DNA from: Cylindrodendrum hubeiense
Lineage: Eukaryota; Ascomycota; Sordariomycetes; Hypocreales; Nectriaceae
Direction: 5' to 3'
Length of the DNA: 34,008 nucleotides
NCBI GenBank assembly: GCA_014621425.1
Contig: JAANBB010000424.1
Span: 1 to 34,008, forward strand
Shown: positions 31,396 through 34,008 of the stretch, one piece after another
Layout of the letters: every line of letters begins with the position of its first letter
Position numbering within the stretch: the first letter of the stretch is position 1
Notes under the pieces: model-generated
The model's database searches: none
Told to the model about the DNA's origin: nothing
The model's input: the letters and a program-made list of their open reading frames with translations, nothing else
Made by a program: the position numbers and the translations under genes

Positions 31396-31513
31396 TGATA
31401 AGACTGGGGTTCGAACCCAGGCGGATTGCTCCAGCAGTGTTGCCTCACGCGTAAACGCGCGAGCAAAGGTATGACCTTAAAACTGCCGCCTTAGACCACT
31501 CGGCCACCTTACC
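31396..31513 (-). tRNA. tRNA-Leu, anticodon UAA, with a 36-nt intron
   Basis: The exons (31476-31513 and 31396-31439) fold as a class II tRNA. The acceptor stem GGTAAGG/TCTTATC has two G-U pairs, and the D arm is GCC..GGC. The anticodon stem GCAGT/ACTGC is perfect only after removing the intron. The anticodon loop reads TTTAAGC, with anticodon TAA. The long variable arm has a GGA/TCC stem, the T arm is CTGGG-TTCGAAC-CCCAG, and the discriminator base is A as in leucine tRNAs. The intron (31440-31475) follows position 37, the standard eukaryotic place. Internal A box (TGGCCGAGTGG) and B box (GGTTCGAACCC) are intact, so it should be transcribed by RNA polymerase III. Confidence 0.95.
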
Positions 31514-34008
31514 AATGAGGAAGATTTCTTCTTGTTACCATTGATACACCCTTGGTAGAAGTGGGGTTCATCGACAGATGCGAATGCATTTCATCATCGT
31601 TACTAGATGAACTGCGCTTGCGCTGGCTTGGGGCCTTTCTTTTAGTTGCTCCTCCCTCCATCCTTCCTTGATCAGCTCTCAGCATCTCGGCCGCGATACG
31701 CCTCATCGCACCATTGCTCACTCTGCCAATAGCGTATTCACCTGCTGTCTCCCGTGCTTTATTTTCTCAGGTTTCCGGCCTCTCGTTTTCACTTTCCACC
31801 ATGCCGTGATCTATGGTGGTTCCCGGGGTGCTAGCACCACCGCTTCAAGGCCCACCCATTTCTGGCTCCAGTGGCGACCCGAGACGAATCGATCAAGAGC
31901 ACTGAGAACCCCCACAAGCAGTGTGGATAGATGTCAATGGGCGGAATATTCCGCATCATTTCAGATGCCCGGAGCATCAACTTGCTTCTTGCTTGCTAAA
32001 CGCAAGAAAAATTATACTAGAGCAACCCACTCGGGTTTGAATCCCAGCCATATCAAGATCATCCGTCCACAAGAGAACATTTGCTTCTCATACCAGGCTT
32101 GGATTTGTCGAATCCTGCTAACCCGTCACGGAGACATGGGCAGCAGGGCGGCAGCGGACAAGCCAACAGCCATGGCTATCGGTGTGTGTTTGGCTCACAA
32201 TGACGACTGCCAGCAGGCCATGGACGGGAGGTTGGCACAGGGGGCAACCCGGCGCAAGAGGGCCGGCTTGGCTGGGTCTGAAGACGCACCAATGCACGCG
32301 GTTCCTTCGTCGCGTGCGGGGCATAAATTGCCATGTGTGATTGGTGGTAGCCACGGGAAGTTCGATGCACAAGCTCCGCGACAACTTTTGTCTGGTCATG
32401 ACGGGACCAGTTTCAACTTTCAAGCTCCAGGTGGAATGAATGGTCCTGATGGGAGCCAGACCCATGTTTGGCCGAGCCGGTGGGGCCCAATTGATGGTCT
32501 GCCAATAGCCCCCGGCGATAGCGGGGGATGAGATGAACGAGGACAGTCGCAATCATTTTGGGGGAAATGGGCAGATAGGTTGGGACGACGGAAAAAAATT
32601 GACAGAAATTGGATGGGGCCGCGAGATGGGAGGGGCGCCCATTTGCTCTGGGCTTGTCGCATACTGGGCGACATGCCTTCAGCGGCGAAATGCTCTTTGA
32701 TTAGCTCGTTTCTTGTCACAATCCTGTGCGACGGCAGGCCGGTTACGCGTTGAGTAGGCAACGTGCCAGGGAGATAAGAGCAGGTGCGTGTTTCGACTCC
32801 TAGTCAATAATGATATGAGGTGCTGGTGCTGGCGAGACGGCCTTGGAACTGAGTGTGCTTGAATAAAATGAGATGCCCAACCTGGCCAGATGGCCCGGGA
32901 CCCATGATTCATCGGCACCCTCGTACCTGAAGCTACGTGTTGACCCCGGGACTGCTGAAGTCAGGCTAAATGCTTGGCGGGCGGACGGGCGCGATGGGCC
33001 TGGACCACGATGATGCCAGATAGTTTTGTTGGAGCTTGCTGTGTGGCAAAATGCCTCTTTTCTCGTTCCCACTCTCCGGTGGTGCCGGAAGTCCCGTGGA
33101 CGCAGCAACTCGACCTGGAGGCCCCAGCCTTGCATCAAGAGGTCGATGCCGCTGCGGGGCGTGCATGCGCAGTCCGAGTCCAGATAGGCCTGGCTTGCAA
33201 GGCGATAGATAGCCAACCAACAATGGCGGCCCGTGGCGCAACGAAACAGCGTGGTCGGCTGGGACCTTGGGTCTTGAGCAGCAGCTGGGGGGGGTTGACA
33301 GGCGCTCGTCTAGTTGTATTGCCCTCTGCGTCTCGGGTCCTAAAGCAATCCGGGTGGTCGCGGAGGTCTGTGTCCAGTATTGGAGCTACTATAGCACTGG
33401 TGAGTGACATGACAAAGCCAATGCCATTGGTCCGCTGGCAGATCGGTCGTTGCTGGCGTAATATGGAGCTGTCGCTGTCGCTCGGCCGGGCCCTGGCCAG
33501 AGTCCGTGACGTATTTCCAGAGCTAGTCTGGGCCTTTTTGGAGCTCGAAGATAGGCGGACCGGGGGACAGTGACGACTACGAGGAACTGAGGCAAGGATG
33601 CGACGGCGTTCGCTGCTAGCGTGATGCCGAGACTTTGCAGCCCAGCCCATGCGTTGCGTTGCGTTGCTTGGCATAGCGTTGCTTGGCATAGCGTTGCTTG
33701 GCACTGCGTTTGCGTTTGCGTTGCGTTACGCTATTGTCTCCGGTCTGGCTGCGTCCCAGCCATCTTGCAAACGCCGCTGCGGGCCAGCTCGTGTTGCCGG
33801 ATCGCGAACCTTGCGAGCGGTGGGCTGGTGGTGGTGACGACGACGGAAATCGGGCATGGCGTCGGCTGGGGCGAGCGAGAGGGTGTGCGACACCTTGTAA
33901 TTAGTTACGCGGAGCGACGTGCCTGGGCAGTGGGCGGCGACAGCATCTGGCTGAAAGCGGGCGGGGAGGAAGGGCGGCGTGGGTACCTGGATGCGTGGAA
34001 GCGTGGGA
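31514..34008. other. Intergenic end of the window
   Basis: 2.5 kb without a gene I can support. A 287-codon open frame (31668-32531, +) has no ATG near its beginning and no recognisable domain. Another of 199 codons (32974-33573, +) likewise starts without ATG. Overlapping antisense frames of similar size exist. The last 350 bp contain a simple repeat and may be the promoter side of a gene beyond the edge. Confidence 0.4.
33651..33726 (+). repeat. 15-bp tandem repeat (GCGTTGCTTGGCATA) with GCGTT/GCGTTT units
   Basis: Three copies of a 15-bp unit (33661-33675, 33676-33690, and 33691-33705 with changes at its end) are flanked on both sides by short GCGTT and GCGTTT repeats from which they seem to derive. 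Confidence 0.88.

Noticed and set aside
32020..32060. tRNA-like B box (GGGTTTGAATCCC)
   Set aside because: No matching A box, anticodon stem or acceptor stem can be folded around it, so at best it is a worn tRNA or SINE fragment, and chance is as likely.
32974..33573. 199-codon open frame near the right edge
   Set aside because: It does not begin with ATG, competes with antisense frames of similar length and shows no domain.

Overview
The window looks like nuclear DNA of a filamentous ascomycete (Pezizomycotina, probably a Sordariomycete; this placement is inference). The evidence is: compact genes broken by introns of 46-178 nt with GTRNGY-type donors and CTAAC/CTAAT/CTGAC branch points; two Zn(II)2Cys6 regulators; a fungal-type PEX5; a fungal RPF2; a cystathionine gamma-lyase; and a class II tRNA-Leu with an intron after position 37. 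No bacterial operon structure, plasmid or viral gene, CRISPR array or recognisable transposase was seen.

Layout. 1-582 (-): N-terminal part of a Zn2Cys6 transcription factor cut by the window edge. 1955-3584 (-): three-exon bHLH transcription factor with an 18-glutamine tract, preceded by a long pyrimidine-rich, ATG-free leader. 4.1-14.8 kb: nearly 11 kb with no gene I can support, holding minisatellites and small palindromes. 14846-16835 (-) PEX5 and 17306-18320 (+) RPF2 share a 470-bp divergent promoter. 18747-19868 (-): CipB-like medium-chain oxidoreductase. 20713-22357 (-): Upc2-type Zn2Cys6 regulator. 22.4-25.9 kb: divergent intergenic region with an 11-unit 9-bp repeat, a TATA box and a long ATG-free leader for 25885-27150 (+) cystathionine gamma-lyase. 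27490-29161 (-): F-box protein. 31396-31513 (-): tRNA-Leu(UAA). The rest, to 34008, is non-coding as far as I can tell, except for one weak two-exon small-gene candidate at 30182-30461.

The genes do not form an obvious pathway or cluster. They are housekeeping genes (peroxisomal import, 60S ribosome assembly, transsulfuration) interspersed with regulators. The adjacent oxidoreductase and Upc2-like regulator are the only pair for which local co-regulation is a reasonable guess. I did not find a clear undescribed system. The most notable non-genic signals are related 9-bp repeats (AGYGACAAG) upstream of two different regulator genes, two ATG-free stretches of over 500 nt directly upstream of start codons, and the gene desert with clustered AGGT/ACCT palindromes.
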